Shown here: piece by piece, positions 43,772 through 54,687 of the stretch
Layout of the letters: each line of letters opens with the position of its first letter
How positions within the stretch are numbered: the first letter of the stretch is position 1
Assembly: GCF_014651695.1 (NCBI RefSeq)
Contig: NZ_BMXJ01000007.1
Span: forward strand, 78,509-142,508
DNA: 64,000 nt
Reading direction: 5' to 3'
Source: Nocardiopsis terrae
GTDB taxonomy: Bacteria > Actinomycetota > Actinomycetes > Streptosporangiales > Streptosporangiaceae
The notes under the pieces: generated by a model
Seen by the model: the letters and a program-made list of their open reading frames with translations, nothing else
Database searches by the model: none
What the model was told of the DNA's origin: nothing
Made by a program: the position numbers and the translations under genes

Positions 43772-44374
43772 CTAGGGACGGGTGCGGACCACCAGGGTGC
43801 CCGCCACCCGGTCGTGCAGGGCACGCCCGCGTGTGTCGCCGAGTATGGCCATGGACTCCGCGGTCGAGAACAGGTGGCCCACACAGGGCAGGGACTGCGG
43901 CAGGCAGAAGAAGGCGGAGCGGCCCACCGCCTGGCCCTGGCTGAGCCCGCCCCCGCCCGAGGCGCTCACCACCTTGACGCCCACCATCATCTTGCCGAGG
44001 GTGCGGCCCCAGGTGACCAGGTAGAGCCAGTCGTAGAAGAACAGCAGCACGCCCCAGCCGAAGACGAACAGGTACGCCCAGAGCTCACCCTCGGCATCGG
44101 TGGTCTCCGTGTTCCCGGTCAGCAGCACGGTCACGACGGCCATGACGAAGAAGAACGCCGCGGCCGTGACGAAGGCGAGGACGTAGTCGATGAGCCGGGC
44201 GAGGAGCCTGACGCCGAAACCGGCCGTCGGGGGGCCGGACCACGGGCCGCCGGGAGCCCCCGGAACGGGGGGAACGGGCGCGGGAATCTGTGGCCCACCG
44301 TGGGACCATCCCCCGGCATAGGGGGGCTGACCTCCCTGGTGGGGGTGGTGGGGGTTCCAGTGGGGCGAGGACAT
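43772..44374 (-). CDS. RDD-family membrane protein
   Basis: Encodes 200 residues. A 45-residue Pro/Gly/His-rich cytoplasmic tail precedes the RDD domain: GFGVRLLARLIDYVLAFVTA (the Arg and Asp of RDD), further spans, then GRTLGKMMVGVKVVSASGGG and GDTRGRALHDRVAGTLVV at the end. Three membrane helices are likely. The function is unknown; related proteins have been linked to Na+/H+ exchange. It is convergent with the SH3b gene and 161 bases downstream of greA. Confidence 0.85.
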   Translation of the reverse strand: MSSPHWNPHHPHQGGQPPYAGGWSHGGPQIPAPVPPVPGAPGGPWSGPPTAGFGVRLLARLIDYVLAFVTAAAFFFVMAVVTVLLTGNTETTDAEGELWAYLFVFGWGVLLFFYDWLYLVTWGRTLGKMMVGVKVVSASGGGGLSQGQAVGRSAFFCLPQSLPCVGHLFSTAESMAILGDTRGRALHDRVAGTLVVRTRP

Positions 44375-44535
44375 GCGGCCGCCAGTTCCTGGGTGGACGA
44401 GGTCGTGGAGAGCGGGGACAAGAGCAGGTTACCCAGGGCGCACGGTCGCCGGGCACGGCGCATACGACGGGGGCGGCCGCAGCCGCCCCCGTCGTGCTTC
44501 GGTCCCGGCCCGCCGAACGGCCGCGCAGCGGTGGG

Positions 44536-45036
44536 TCACATGCCGCTGTAGGGGACCGCCTCTATGATCTCGACACCGAGGCTCTTGCCGTTGGGCAGGT
44601 TGTAGCTGACGGTCTCACCCACACGCTTGCCGTTGATGGCGGAGCCGAGCGGGGACTTGGGGGAGTACACGTCGATGGGGGAGCCGCTCTCCTCACGTGA
44701 GGCGAGCAGGAAGGTGACCTCCTCGTCGTCGCCGTCGAACCTGACGGTGATGGTCATGCCGGGGCCGACCACGCCTTCGGTACGGGGCGCTTCGCCGACC
44801 CGCGCGGTGCGCAGGATCTCGGTGAGCTGGAGGATGCGGGCCTCCATCTTGCCCTGTTCCTCCTTGGCGGCGTGGTAGCCGCCGTTCTCCTTCAGGTCAC
44901 CCTCTTCCCGGGCGGCCTCGATCTTCTCCGCGATCTCGATACGCCCACTCCCCGACAGGTGGTCCAGCTCTCCCTTGAGCCGGTCGTACGCCTCCTGGGT
45001 GAGCCAGGTGACGTTGTCATCGCGGGTCTGGGTCAC
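44536..45036 (-). CDS. greA: Transcription elongation factor GreA
   Basis: Encodes 166 residues. The N-terminal coiled coil (TQEAYDRLKGELDHLSGSGR, then EGDLKENGGYHAAKEEQGKM with the acidic tip that rescues backtracked RNA polymerase) precedes the FKBP-like C-terminal domain (DVYSPKSPLGSAINGKRVGE). AAGGAG lies six bases before the chosen GTG; an upstream in-frame ATG would add 11 non-conserved residues. The order greA, DUF4307, mca matches M. tuberculosis Rv1080c-Rv1082 by recollection. Confidence 0.96.
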   Translation of the reverse strand: MTQTRDDNVTWLTQEAYDRLKGELDHLSGSGRIEIAEKIEAAREEGDLKENGGYHAAKEEQGKMEARILQLTEILRTARVGEAPRTEGVVGPGMTITVRFDGDDEEVTFLLASREESGSPIDVYSPKSPLGSAINGKRVGETVSYNLPNGKSLGVEIIEAVPYSGM

Positions 45037-45184
45037 GGGAACTCCTTGTGTACTAGTAGCAAAGGCCACCAGGCGGCCAGAGCTGAACTTACGAGAATAT
45101 CACCGTGCGCGACCGCGCATCGGTGCCCTTGTTCCCGGGGGTTCCGCTCCGGTTCCGGTACCGTCCAGGGGAGGGTTCGGTGGA

Positions 45185-45601
45185 TCAGTCCTGCGAACCT
45201 TGTTCCCTGCACGAGGCCACTTCTACCGTGGAAGCCTGACGAACCGTTTCAACGGTCCTGTTGACCATCCGGTTCCCGCTCTCCACATCGACCTTCTCCT
45301 CACCCACGAGGACCATCTGGTCGTCGAGCGCCTGCACCAGGCACTCCGCCCCTTCCCTGCTGTTTACCTCGAAGGAGATCCGGGCCTCGCTCCCTGAGGG
45401 TGCGGACACCGAGATCACCTGGTGGTACACGCCGCCGCCCAGCCCGCTGTAGCTCATCACCGAGTACCCCCAGCCGATGGTGACGGCCACCGCGAAGACG
45501 GTCGCGACGACGAAGAAGACGGGCCCGTTGCCGTGGCGCTTGCGTAGCGCTGGCGCGGTGTCGGCACTGTTCACGGCATCATCTTCCGGGGTCGCTGACA
45601 T
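45185..45601 (-). CDS. DUF4307 membrane protein
   Basis: Encodes 138 residues with one membrane span (PVFFVVATVFAVAVTIGWGY) and an outside domain of about 85 residues containing two Cys (AECLVQAL and ASCREQG). It matches the DUF4307 proteins that stand next to mca throughout actinobacteria (Rv1081c). The function is unknown; conserved pairing suggests a link with mycothiol-based detoxification or with the envelope. It is divergent from mca with a 156-base gap. Confidence 0.85.
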   Translation of the reverse strand: MSATPEDDAVNSADTAPALRKRHGNGPVFFVVATVFAVAVTIGWGYSVMSYSGLGGGVYHQVISVSAPSGSEARISFEVNSREGAECLVQALDDQMVLVGEEKVDVESGNRMVNRTVETVRQASTVEVASCREQGSQD

Positions 45602-45757
45602 TGGGAATCTCCGAGCAAGGGGACGGTGTTGTCTAAGATATCCCCGACCTGACAGCCCCCCTACGCGGCCCGCACGTGAGTCGTCCGCGCCGCGCCCCGG
45701 GGCGGCGGCGGACGGCCGCGTCCAGCGGCTGTCGACCGAGCCAAGGAGAAGCCTTCG

Positions 45758-46636
45758 TTGTCCGAGCGCCTGCGGCTTATGGCCGTTCATGCCCATCCCG
45801 ATGACGAGTCCAGCAAGGGCGCGGCCACCATGGCGCGTTACGTCCAAGAGGGCACGGAAGTGCTGGTCGTCACCATGACCGGTGGTGAACGCGGCGACAT
45901 CCTCAACCCCGCGATGGAACGTCCCGAGATCCGCGAGAACATCGCCGAGGTCCGTCGCGAGGAGATGAGACGCGCCCGCGAGATCCTCGGTGTGGAACAG
46001 GAGTTCGCCGGTTTCGTCGACTCCGGCCTGCCCGAGGGCGACCCGCTGCCCCCGCTGCCGGAGGGCTGCTTCGCGACCCTGCCGGTGGAGGAGGCCGCCG
46101 AGCCCCTGGTGGCGGCGATCCGACGGTTCCGCCCGCACGTCGTCCTCACCTACGACGAGAACGGCGGTTACCCGCACCCCGACCACATCATGACCCACAA
46201 GGTGTCGATGCACGCCTTCGACGCCGCCGCCGAGCCGGACGCCTACCCCGAGGCGGGGGATCCCTGGCAGCCCCTCAAGCTGTACTACTTCGTCTCGTTC
46301 CCGCCGGAGCGCTTCGAGGCGCTCGCCGAGATCCTCGCCGAACGCGGTCTGGACAACCCCTTCGCGGAGTGGACCGAGCGGATCAGGAAGCGGGACCGGC
46401 CGCGCTGGGAGATCACCACCCGCGTGCACTGCAGTGAGCACTTCGACACCGCGCACGCGGCGCTCAGGGCCCACGCCACGCAGATCGACCCGGACGGCTT
46501 CTGGTTCGCCGTGCCCAACGACGTCGTGGCCGAGGCTTGGCCGACCGAGGACTACCACCTCGTCCGCTCCCTGGTGGACACCGAGGTCCCGGAGAAGGAC
46601 CTCTTCGCGGGTGTGCGCGAGGCAATGAGAGTATGA
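45758..46636 (+). CDS. mca: Mycothiol S-conjugate amidase
   Basis: Encodes 292 residues. The zinc site is RLMAVHAHPDDESSKGA near the N terminus and YPHPDHIMTHKVSMHAFDAA near 142; GGERGDILNPAM is also typical. It cuts mycothiol conjugates of toxins and antibiotics, giving a mercapturic acid for export and GlcN-Ins for reuse. The length and the Lys-containing loop in ESSKGAA favour Mca over its paralogue MshB. The TTG start has AAGGAGAAG upstream. The following gene overlaps its stop by four bases. Confidence 0.93.
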   Translation: MSERLRLMAVHAHPDDESSKGAATMARYVQEGTEVLVVTMTGGERGDILNPAMERPEIRENIAEVRREEMRRAREILGVEQEFAGFVDSGLPEGDPLPPLPEGCFATLPVEEAAEPLVAAIRRFRPHVVLTYDENGGYPHPDHIMTHKVSMHAFDAAAEPDAYPEAGDPWQPLKLYYFVSFPPERFEALAEILAERGLDNPFAEWTERIRKRDRPRWEITTRVHCSEHFDTAHAALRAHATQIDPDGFWFAVPNDVVAEAWPTEDYHLVRSLVDTEVPEKDLFAGVREAMRV

Positions 46637-46917
46637 ACGGCATGAACACCCTTCTCACGTCCGCCACGGTGCTCGCCGGGGACTTCGCGTTGGACAAGGA
46701 CACCGTCACCCCCGGTGTACTGGGCTTCCTCGCCGTCTTCGCGATCGGTGTGTGTCTGTACTTCCTGATGAGGAGCCTCGTCGGCAAGCTGCGCGGCGTC
46801 TCGGCGCGCGCCGAGACGTTCGGGTCCGCCGGGACCGCGGACGGGGACGGACGGGAGGCGGTCGCCGGGGCGGACGCCGCGGCGACCCCGGAGCGGGACC
46901 CCTCAGCCAGGGGATAG
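46633..46917 (+). CDS. Small membrane protein linked to mca (Rv1083-like)
   Basis: Encodes 94 residues with one membrane span (GVLGFLAVFAIGVCLYFLMR) followed by a basic patch and an Ala/Gly/Asp-rich tail. The position directly after mca with an ATGA overlap equals that of Rv1083. No function is known. Translational coupling implies constant stoichiometry with the amidase. Confidence 0.75.
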   Translation: MNGMNTLLTSATVLAGDFALDKDTVTPGVLGFLAVFAIGVCLYFLMRSLVGKLRGVSARAETFGSAGTADGDGREAVAGADAAATPERDPSARG

Positions 46918-47078
46918 ACCGTGTCCGGTCGGGCCCGGCCCCGCCGCGTACCCGCGGGGCCGGGCCCGCCGGAGGCTCCGGTCACGCCGGGCGGGGCCGG
47001 GCTGGTTTTCCGGGTGCGGCGCGGGGGCGGAGGCAGGACCGCTGTCCCGCGCCGACTCGTTCCCGGAGGTGCCGGGGC

Positions 47079-47426
47079 TCAGCCGTCGCTGGTCGTGGTG
47101 GAGTCCGGGGCGCACACCCGCAGCCCCGTGACGTAGTTGAGCTGAGGCCCGTAACCGTTGAAGGTCGCCCATCCGCCCGGCTCGATGACGCGGCATGAGG
47201 CTTCCTGGCCGTCGGTGTACTCGACCGTGACGGCGACGGTGGACTCGCAGCCGTTGGAGACATGGGTGTAGCGCCAGCTCGAGTGGTACTGCACGCACTC
47301 CGGCGGCGGGGCGGCGGTGTCCGCCGCGGCGGACGGGGCGGCGGCCAGGGTCAGGAGGCCGCCCGCGGCCACGGCGGCGAAGGCGATGCGGCGTGACGTA
47401 CGGGTCGTGGGAGAGGGGTTTGTCAT
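47079..47426 (-). CDS. Secreted tendamistat-like alpha-amylase inhibitor
   Basis: Encodes 115 residues. A signal peptide (RRIAFAAVAAGGLLTLAAAP, cleaved near SAAA) precedes about 80 mature residues. CVQYHSSWRYTHVSNGCEST aligns with the tendamistat sequence around its amylase-binding Trp-Arg-Tyr triad (SWRY then NGC), and VTVEYTDGQEASC and LRVC supply the other two Cys, giving the two-disulfide beta barrel. Tendamistat-type proteins from Streptomyces block animal alpha-amylases. The start is uncertain: ATG at 47426 follows GGCGGAC, and another in-frame ATG lies three codons upstream. Palindromes upstream resemble operators of sugar regulators. Confidence 0.8.
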   Translation of the reverse strand: MTNPSPTTRTSRRIAFAAVAAGGLLTLAAAPSAAADTAAPPPECVQYHSSWRYTHVSNGCESTVAVTVEYTDGQEASCRVIEPGGWATFNGYGPQLNYVTGLRVCAPDSTTTSDG

Positions 47427-47435
47427 GTCCGCCAT

Positions 47436-47758
47436 CTTTCAGGGGCACGGCAATCTTGCGCAAGTATCTGAAAGGACTTTCAGTAACCTACTGATACGCG
47501 ACAGTAACCTGCAGTCCAGAGGGCTTTCTGCGGCTGAAATAACTTGCAGGGCTTCCGGTGTATTGCTGCTGGTAGTGGCCCACTGCTGACCTGTCTGTCG
47601 CTTCTCTGCTGCTTCGGACGGTGCTGACGGTCGGTGCGACGGGCGCGGAGACCGCAGTCCCCGGAGCCCCGCCGTCCCAGCGGCCCCCGGCCGGTCCCCC
47701 GGCCGGTCCCCGGGGCGGCCGCACGGTGGGGCGTGCGGCCGGCTGGCAGAGTGGGGGT
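47436..47758. other. Divergent region between amylase inhibitor and yyaL-like gene
   Basis: The first 150 bases, next to the inhibitor gene, are A/T-enriched and palindrome-rich (see 47455-47483). A further ACTTGCAGG half-site lies near 47540. The remaining part is G/C-rich without a visible signal. No gene is seen. Confidence 0.5.
47455..47483. promoter_or_regulatory. Two palindromes upstream of the amylase-inhibitor gene
   Basis: CTTGCGCAAG (47455-47464) and CTGAAAGGACTTTCAG (47468-47483) follow each other 30-55 bases before the start. CTTGCA-type half-sites are the binding elements of LacI-family MalR/Reg1 in Streptomyces amylase genes, so carbohydrate control is plausible. Confidence 0.45.
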
Positions 47759-49794
<2,036 letters not shown>

Positions 49795-49798
<4 letters not shown>

Positions 49799-51162
49799 CG
49801 CAACTCGACCTTCTCGATGATCTCGTCCACCACGTCCGGGCGGTACTCGGGCTGGCGGATCTCCAGGTACACGGTCCTGGGGGTGCCCGGCGGGTGCACG
49901 GCCACGGTGCTGTACGCCCCGTTGCCGTTGCACTCGGGCCATTCCCAGACCATGCCCTCCCAGCCGTCGCTGTGGAAGCCGCGTTCCTCCGGCGCACCCG
50001 CACAGGGTTCGGTGCCGGCGACACCGCGCAGGTCGGGGGTGCCGGGAACCACCGTGGCGTACACCCCGTACGAGGGGATGTCGGTGGAGTGCCAGTCGTC
50101 GGCGTCGGTGGCGGCGAGCAGTCCCGGGCCCGCCCCGGCCGCGGCGAGGGCGGGACGGGCCTCCTGACCGCTGTGGAACTCCCGGGCCCACGCCGTGGGG
50201 ACGCCGACCCGCATCTCCTCCGTGGTGTTGCGGACCGAGGCCAGGGAAACCCCTGGTGCGCCGAAGGAGGCGGTCACCACGGTGACGAGGAGCCCACAGG
50301 CCAGGGCGAGGGCGCCCGCCCGCTGCCAGGGCATCCGGTAGCGGTTCCACCAGGACGAGTTCTCGGGAGGGTTGGGCGCCATACGGATCGCCCTGACCCG
50401 GTCGGTGAACGTCTTGGCGTCGGCGGGGCGGCTCTCCCGGTCCACCGACAGCGCGGACAGGATCAGGTCGTCGAGTGCGGGCGGCAAACCTGGCCGGATC
50501 CGGCCAGGCGCGACGCGAACCGGCGGCCGCGAGGGCGGGCGGCCGGTGATGAGTTCGTAGGCGACGGCCCCCAGCGAGTACACGTCGGAGCGGACGTCCA
50601 GGTCACCGCCGGGAATGCTCTGCTCGGGGGACATGTAGCCGGGTGTCCCGGCGGCCGCGGTGAAGCCGGAGGCCTCGTCGATGGACTTCGCGAAACCGAG
50701 GTCGGCGACCAGGACGCGCTGGCCGACCGGGGAGGACTGCAGGAGCACGTTCGACGGTTTGATGTCCCGGTGGATCGTGCCGTGCCCGTGCAGCACGGTG
50801 ATGCCCTGGCCGATCTCCGTGAGCAGCCGGAGCGCCTCGTCCAGGGGCAGCTGACCTCGGTGGACGAGGTCGGCGACGCTGCCCTGGTCGGCGTAGGTCA
50901 TCACCATGTACGGGCGGCCGTCGGGCAGCACGTCGACGTCGTGGACCGCGACCAGCCAGGTGGAGTCGGTCTGGCGGAGGATGCGCGCCTCCTCCAGGAA
51001 CCTGTGCTGGATGTCCATCTGGTGCGCCCAGTTCTCGGCGAGTACCTTGATGGCCACCGGGTAGTTCAGCAGATCGTCCTGCGCCAGCCAGACTGTGGCG
51101 AAGGAACCGGAACCCAGGCGCCGGATGACGCGGTAACGTCCGAAGGCCTCCGGTTGGCTCAT
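49795..51162 (-). CDS. Transmembrane Ser/Thr protein kinase
   Basis: Encodes 455 residues. The kinase domain (residues 8-265) has [16 protein letters not shown], the ATP Lys in VAIKVLAE, the catalytic [23 protein letters not shown] in place of DFG, and [13 protein letters not shown] instead of DFG still keeps the metal Asp. A membrane span ([20 protein letters not shown]) leads to an extracellular domain of 145 residues with two Cys (EPCAGAPEE and PECNGNGAY), a likely ligand sensor without PASTA repeats. It is divergent from an ECF sigma factor gene; no anti-sigma gene is near, so the kinase may regulate that sigma factor. Confidence 0.9.
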
Positions 51163-51474
51163 TTCCGCCTCGGTCTGTTGGGGGTCAATACGCGTTCGTT
51201 GCCCACTAATACACCATCTGCGCCTTCACGTTGGCTTCCGTGGATATGATCCCCTCTCCGGGTGGTGCCGTCCCCTTCGGGGCATGGAAACTGGAGGAGC
51301 CTCCGGGCCCGGTCGCGCCATGCGCATGGCGGAGCGGTGAAGGTGAGGATTCGTGGGGTCGGAGCCGGACGGGGCCCATGGGCGTCCAATTGACGTGTGA
51401 CCCTCTCGGAGCGGGCGCGCACGCGTCCGTGTGGACGGACCGGACGTCTGTCGCAAGCCAGGAAGAGATGAGCC
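51163..51474. other. Divergent promoter region, kinase / ECF sigma
   Basis: These 312 bases contain no gene I can support. Purine-rich GGAAGAG precedes the sigma gene. I see no ECF-type -35 AAC motif with a matching -10, so autoregulation is not evident. Confidence 0.5.
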
Positions 51475-52086
51475 ATGAGCAGTAGTGACCACTCGGACCA
51501 CCAGGAGACCCCCGCCCCCCGGCGCAGGGTGGCGAGCAACGTCGACGAGGAACTGGAGGAGCTCGCCCGACGGGCCAAACACGGTGACGCCGTGGCCCTG
51601 GACGATCTGCTCAGGCGTATCCAACCCGAGGTGCTGCGCCGTTGCGCGCGGTTCCTGCCCTACCGCCAGGACGCGGAGGAGGCGTGTCAGGACGCCCTTC
51701 TGCGCGTGGCCCGCAAGATCGACAGCTTCAAGGGCGACTCCCTGTTCACCACGTGGCTGTACACCGTGGTGTCCAACTCGGCCCGGCAGACCTACCGCTC
51801 CATGAAGCGCCGCTCCGCCGAGTTCCCCACCGAGGCCGAGCGGATGCCGCACCAGCGTGACCCGCGCACGACCAGCGTCATCGCCGGTTCGCGGATCGAC
51901 CTGCTGGAGGCCCTCGACCAGCTGGAGAAGGACCGCCCCAACCTGGTGGCGCCGCTGGTGCTGCGGGACCTGTGCCAGATGGACTACAACGAGATCGCCT
52001 CGGAGCTCAACCTCGCGCTGGGGACCGTGAAGTCCCGTATCCACCAGGGCCGTAAGCACGTGCGGAAGTCGCTTGCCGTGACGTGA
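51475..52086 (+). CDS. ECF sigma factor
   Basis: Encodes 203 residues. Region 2 is LARRAKHGDAVALDDLLRRI and CQDALLRVARKIDSF, then FTTWLYTVVSNSARQTYRS; region 4 is LVAPLVLRDLCQMDYNEIAS with LALGTVKSRIHQGRKHVRKS. Region 3 is absent, as in ECF sigma factors. An N-terminal 35-residue extension is charged. No anti-sigma or zinc-finger partner follows; instead a Ser/Thr kinase gene is divergent, an arrangement known from ECF groups controlled by phosphorylation. The prenyl synthase gene follows after 93 bases. Confidence 0.88.
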   Translation: MSSSDHSDHQETPAPRRRVASNVDEELEELARRAKHGDAVALDDLLRRIQPEVLRRCARFLPYRQDAEEACQDALLRVARKIDSFKGDSLFTTWLYTVVSNSARQTYRSMKRRSAEFPTEAERMPHQRDPRTTSVIAGSRIDLLEALDQLEKDRPNLVAPLVLRDLCQMDYNEIASELNLALGTVKSRIHQGRKHVRKSLAVT

Positions 52087-52179
52087 CGTCCCCGGGCGAA
52101 CTACTCTGGAGGCATCCCCGTCGGCACATCCGCCACAGGAGTGCGCCGTCTTCTGATCAAGCTCTGAGAGGTTCCGCCA

Positions 52180-52941
52180 ATGGGGCTCCGTGACCCCCTG
52201 TACTGGCTGTACGAACGGCGGCTCGAACGCCGCCTGACCAGTCAGGAGATTCCCAGGCACGTCGGTGTGGCCATGGACGGCAACCGGCGCTGGGCCAAGA
52301 ACAGCGGCCTCCCGGGCGCCGAGCAAGGTCACCAGGCCGGCGCGAACAAGATCTTCGAGGTGCTCGGGTGGTGCAACGAGATCGGTGTGCAGGTCGTCAC
52401 CCTGTGGATGCTCTCCACCGACAACCTCACCCGTGACGAGACCGAGCTCGGCCCGTTGGTGCGCATCATCGAGGAGACCATCGCCCGGCTGCGCGAGGAG
52501 GGCTGGAACACCCGGCCCGTGGGGGCGCTCGACGTCCTGCCCGACTCGACCGCCCGTGCCCTGAAGGAGGCGGAGGAGGCCACATCCGGTAACCCGGGCC
52601 TGGTTGTCAACGTCGCCGTCGGGTATGGAGGTAGACGTGAGATCGCTGACGCGGTTCGGTCCCTCCTGCACGAGGAGGCGGCCAAGGGCACGGATATCCA
52701 GGAGTTGGCAGAGCGCCTGGACATCGAGGACATCGCTCGGCATCTCTACACGCGCGGACAACCCGATCCCGACCTGCTCATCCGGACCTCGGGCGAGCAG
52801 CGCCTCTCGGGTTTCATGCTGTGGCAGAGCGTGCACTCGGAGTTCTACTTCTGCGAGGTCTTCTGGCCCGCCTTCCGCAGGGTGGACTTCCTACGCGCAC
52901 TGCGCTCCTACGGCGCGCGCAACCGGCGCTTCGGCTCCTGA
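52180..52941 (+). CDS. uppS: Cis-prenyl diphosphate synthase (isoprenyl transferase)
   Basis: Encodes 253 residues. UPP-synthase motifs are VGVAMDGNRRWAKNSG near residue 28 (Asp that binds Mg2+ and Arg/Trp), VVTLWMLSTDNLTRDETEL, and LLIRTSGEQRLSGFMLWQ near 205, then FYFCEVFWPAF. It builds Z-prenyl diphosphates that become lipid carriers for cell-wall precursors. M. tuberculosis has two: a short-chain Z-farnesyl synthase (Rv1086) and a decaprenyl synthase; synteny with mca and YyaL suggests the Rv1086 type, so the symbol is provisional. Confidence 0.92.
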   Translation: MGLRDPLYWLYERRLERRLTSQEIPRHVGVAMDGNRRWAKNSGLPGAEQGHQAGANKIFEVLGWCNEIGVQVVTLWMLSTDNLTRDETELGPLVRIIEETIARLREEGWNTRPVGALDVLPDSTARALKEAEEATSGNPGLVVNVAVGYGGRREIADAVRSLLHEEAAKGTDIQELAERLDIEDIARHLYTRGQPDPDLLIRTSGEQRLSGFMLWQSVHSEFYFCEVFWPAFRRVDFLRALRSYGARNRRFGS

Positions 52942-53247
52942 CCCCCGATCCGGTCCCCCCTCCCGCCCCCGTTCCGCGGAGCGTGCCGTGTCTGTCGACG
53001 GCAGGTTCGTAACGCGGTGTTCACCGGGTGCTGGGTGCGGGCTCTGGCAAACGGGCTCTCGGGCGCGTAGCGTCGGAAACAGCGGGTGGTGTTCGTCCAC
53101 CCGTTCGGGAGGCCCCGTCTCATTGAACTTCGGCGTCACAGCGGAACTTCAGCGAGGAGGGCCGGAGCCGGCCCTCGTGGGCCTGGTCCCGGTCCTCCAT
53201 GATCCCGTGACAGCAGGGCACCCCCGTGGTGCCCAAGGGGAGAACGA
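52942..53247. other. Intergenic region before phoH
   Basis: 306 bases with no gene, repeat or convincing promoter hexamers. AAGGGGAG just before the phoH GTG is its ribosome binding site. Confidence 0.5.
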
Positions 53248-54606
53248 GTGGCTAGTTCCTCGACCGATCGCCGTGACACCCAGCCCCCCAGCACCCCCCG
53301 AGCGGAGGTAGGAGAGGGCACGCGCGTCTACGTGCTCGACACCAGCGTCCTGCTCGCCGACCCGATGGCCATGGCCAGGTTCGCCGAGCACGAGGTCGTC
53401 ATCCCCGTGGTGGTGATCACCGAGTTGGAGAGCAAGCGTCACCACCCGGAACTCGGGTACTTCGCGCGCAGCGCACTGCGCCGCCTGGACGACCTCAGGG
53501 TCTCCTACGGCCGTCTGGACGTCGCCGTTCCGGTGAACGAACAGGGCGGCACGTTGCGGGTGGAGCTCAACCACAGCGATCCGACGATCCTTCCGGCGGG
53601 TTTCCGGCTCGGCGACAACGACACCCGGATCCTGACGGTGGCCCGCAACATCCAGGAGGAGCGCGCTGAGGACGACTCCGTGGTCCTGGTGAGCAAGGAT
53701 CTGCCGATGCGGATCAAGGCCTCCTCGATCGGCCTCCCCGCCGACGAGTACCGGGCCGAGCTCGCCATCGAGCACGGATGGACCGGGATGGCGGAGCTGG
53801 ACGTGCCCGCCCACAACATCGGCGAACTGTTCTCCGCCGGCGAGAGCGAGATCGAGGAGGCCAGGGACCTGCCCTGCCACACCGGTCTGGTGCTGGTCTC
53901 CGAACAGGGCAAGGCGCTGGGCCGGGTCCAGGCGGACAAGTCGGTGAAGGTCGTGCGCGGGGACCGGGACGTGTTCGGTCTGAAGGGGCGCAGCGCCGAA
54001 CAGCGGGTCGCCCTGGACCTGCTCACCGACCCCGACGTCGGCATCGTCTCCCTGGGCGGCCGCGCGGGTACCGGGAAGTCGGCGCTGGCGCTGTGCGCCG
54101 GCCTGGAGGCCGTCCTGGAACGCGGCCAGCACCGGAAGGTGATGGTGTTCCGCCCCCTGTACGCGGTGGGCGGTCAGGAACTCGGCTACCTGCCCGGCAG
54201 CGAGAACGACAAGATGACGCCCTGGGGCCAGGCCGTGTACGACACCCTGTCCGCGGTGACCAGCGAGGACGTCATCGAGGAGATCATGGACCGCGGGATG
54301 CTGGAGGTCCTGCCGCTCACACACATCCGGGGGCGTTCGCTGCACGACGCCTTCGTCATCGTCGACGAGGCCCAGTCCCTGGAACGCGGTGTGCTGTTGA
54401 CCGTGCTGTCCCGGCTGGGTGAGAACTCGCGTGTGGTGCTCACCCACGACATCGCCCAGCGCGACAACCTGCGGGTGGGGCGCCACGACGGTGTCGTCGC
54501 GGTGATCGAGAAGCTCAAGGGCCACCCGCTGTTCTCCCACGTGACCCTGACCCGCTCCGAGCGCTCACCCATCGCCGCACTCGTGACGGAGATGCTGGAG
54601 AGCTAG
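53248..54606 (+). CDS. PhoH2-type protein: PIN ribonuclease fused to PhoH ATPase
   Basis: Encodes 452 residues. The PIN domain (residues 25-160) holds the acidic ligands in [26 protein letters not shown] and [12 protein letters not shown]. The PhoH ATPase follows with Walker A in [18 protein letters not shown] near 268, Walker B in [16 protein letters not shown] and the arginine-finger region near [15 protein letters not shown]. In M. tuberculosis PhoH2 (Rv1095) unwinds and cleaves RNA. Unlike PhoH2 toxin-antitoxin loci described in mycobacteria, I see no clear small antitoxin frame upstream. The GTG start has AAGGGGAG before it. Confidence 0.93.
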   Translation: MASSSTDRRDTQPPSTPRAEVGEGTRVYVLDTSVLLADPMAMARFAEHEVVIPVVVITELESKRHHPELGYFARSALRRLDDLRVSYGRLDVAVPVNEQGGTLRVELNHSDPTILPAGFRLGDNDTRILTVARNIQEERAEDDSVVLVSKDLPMRIKASSIGLPADEYRAELAIEHGWTGMAELDVPAHNIGELFSAGESEIEEARDLPCHTGLVLVSEQGKALGRVQADKSVKVVRGDRDVFGLKGRSAEQRVALDLLTDPDVGIVSLGGRAGTGKSALALCAGLEAVLERGQHRKVMVFRPLYAVGGQELGYLPGSENDKMTPWGQAVYDTLSAVTSEDVIEEIMDRGMLEVLPLTHIRGRSLHDAFVIVDEAQSLERGVLLTVLSRLGENSRVVLTHDIAQRDNLRVGRHDGVVAVIEKLKGHPLFSHVTLTRSERSPIAALVTEMLES

Positions 54607-54635
54607 GCGCGGGGCGCCGGGCGCACCGGGTCGTG

Positions 54636-54677
54636 GTCGGGGTTCAAGACACCCCCTGGGGTGGCTTGAACCCCGAC
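54636..54677. terminator. Bidirectional terminator between phoH and the large membrane protein gene
   Basis: GTCGGGGTTCAAG (54636-54648) and CTTGAACCCCGAC (54665-54677) form a perfect 13-bp stem. The loop itself contains a smaller CACCCC/GGGGTG stem. The two genes converge here. Confidence 0.8.
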
Positions 54678-54687
54678 CCGCCCCCGG

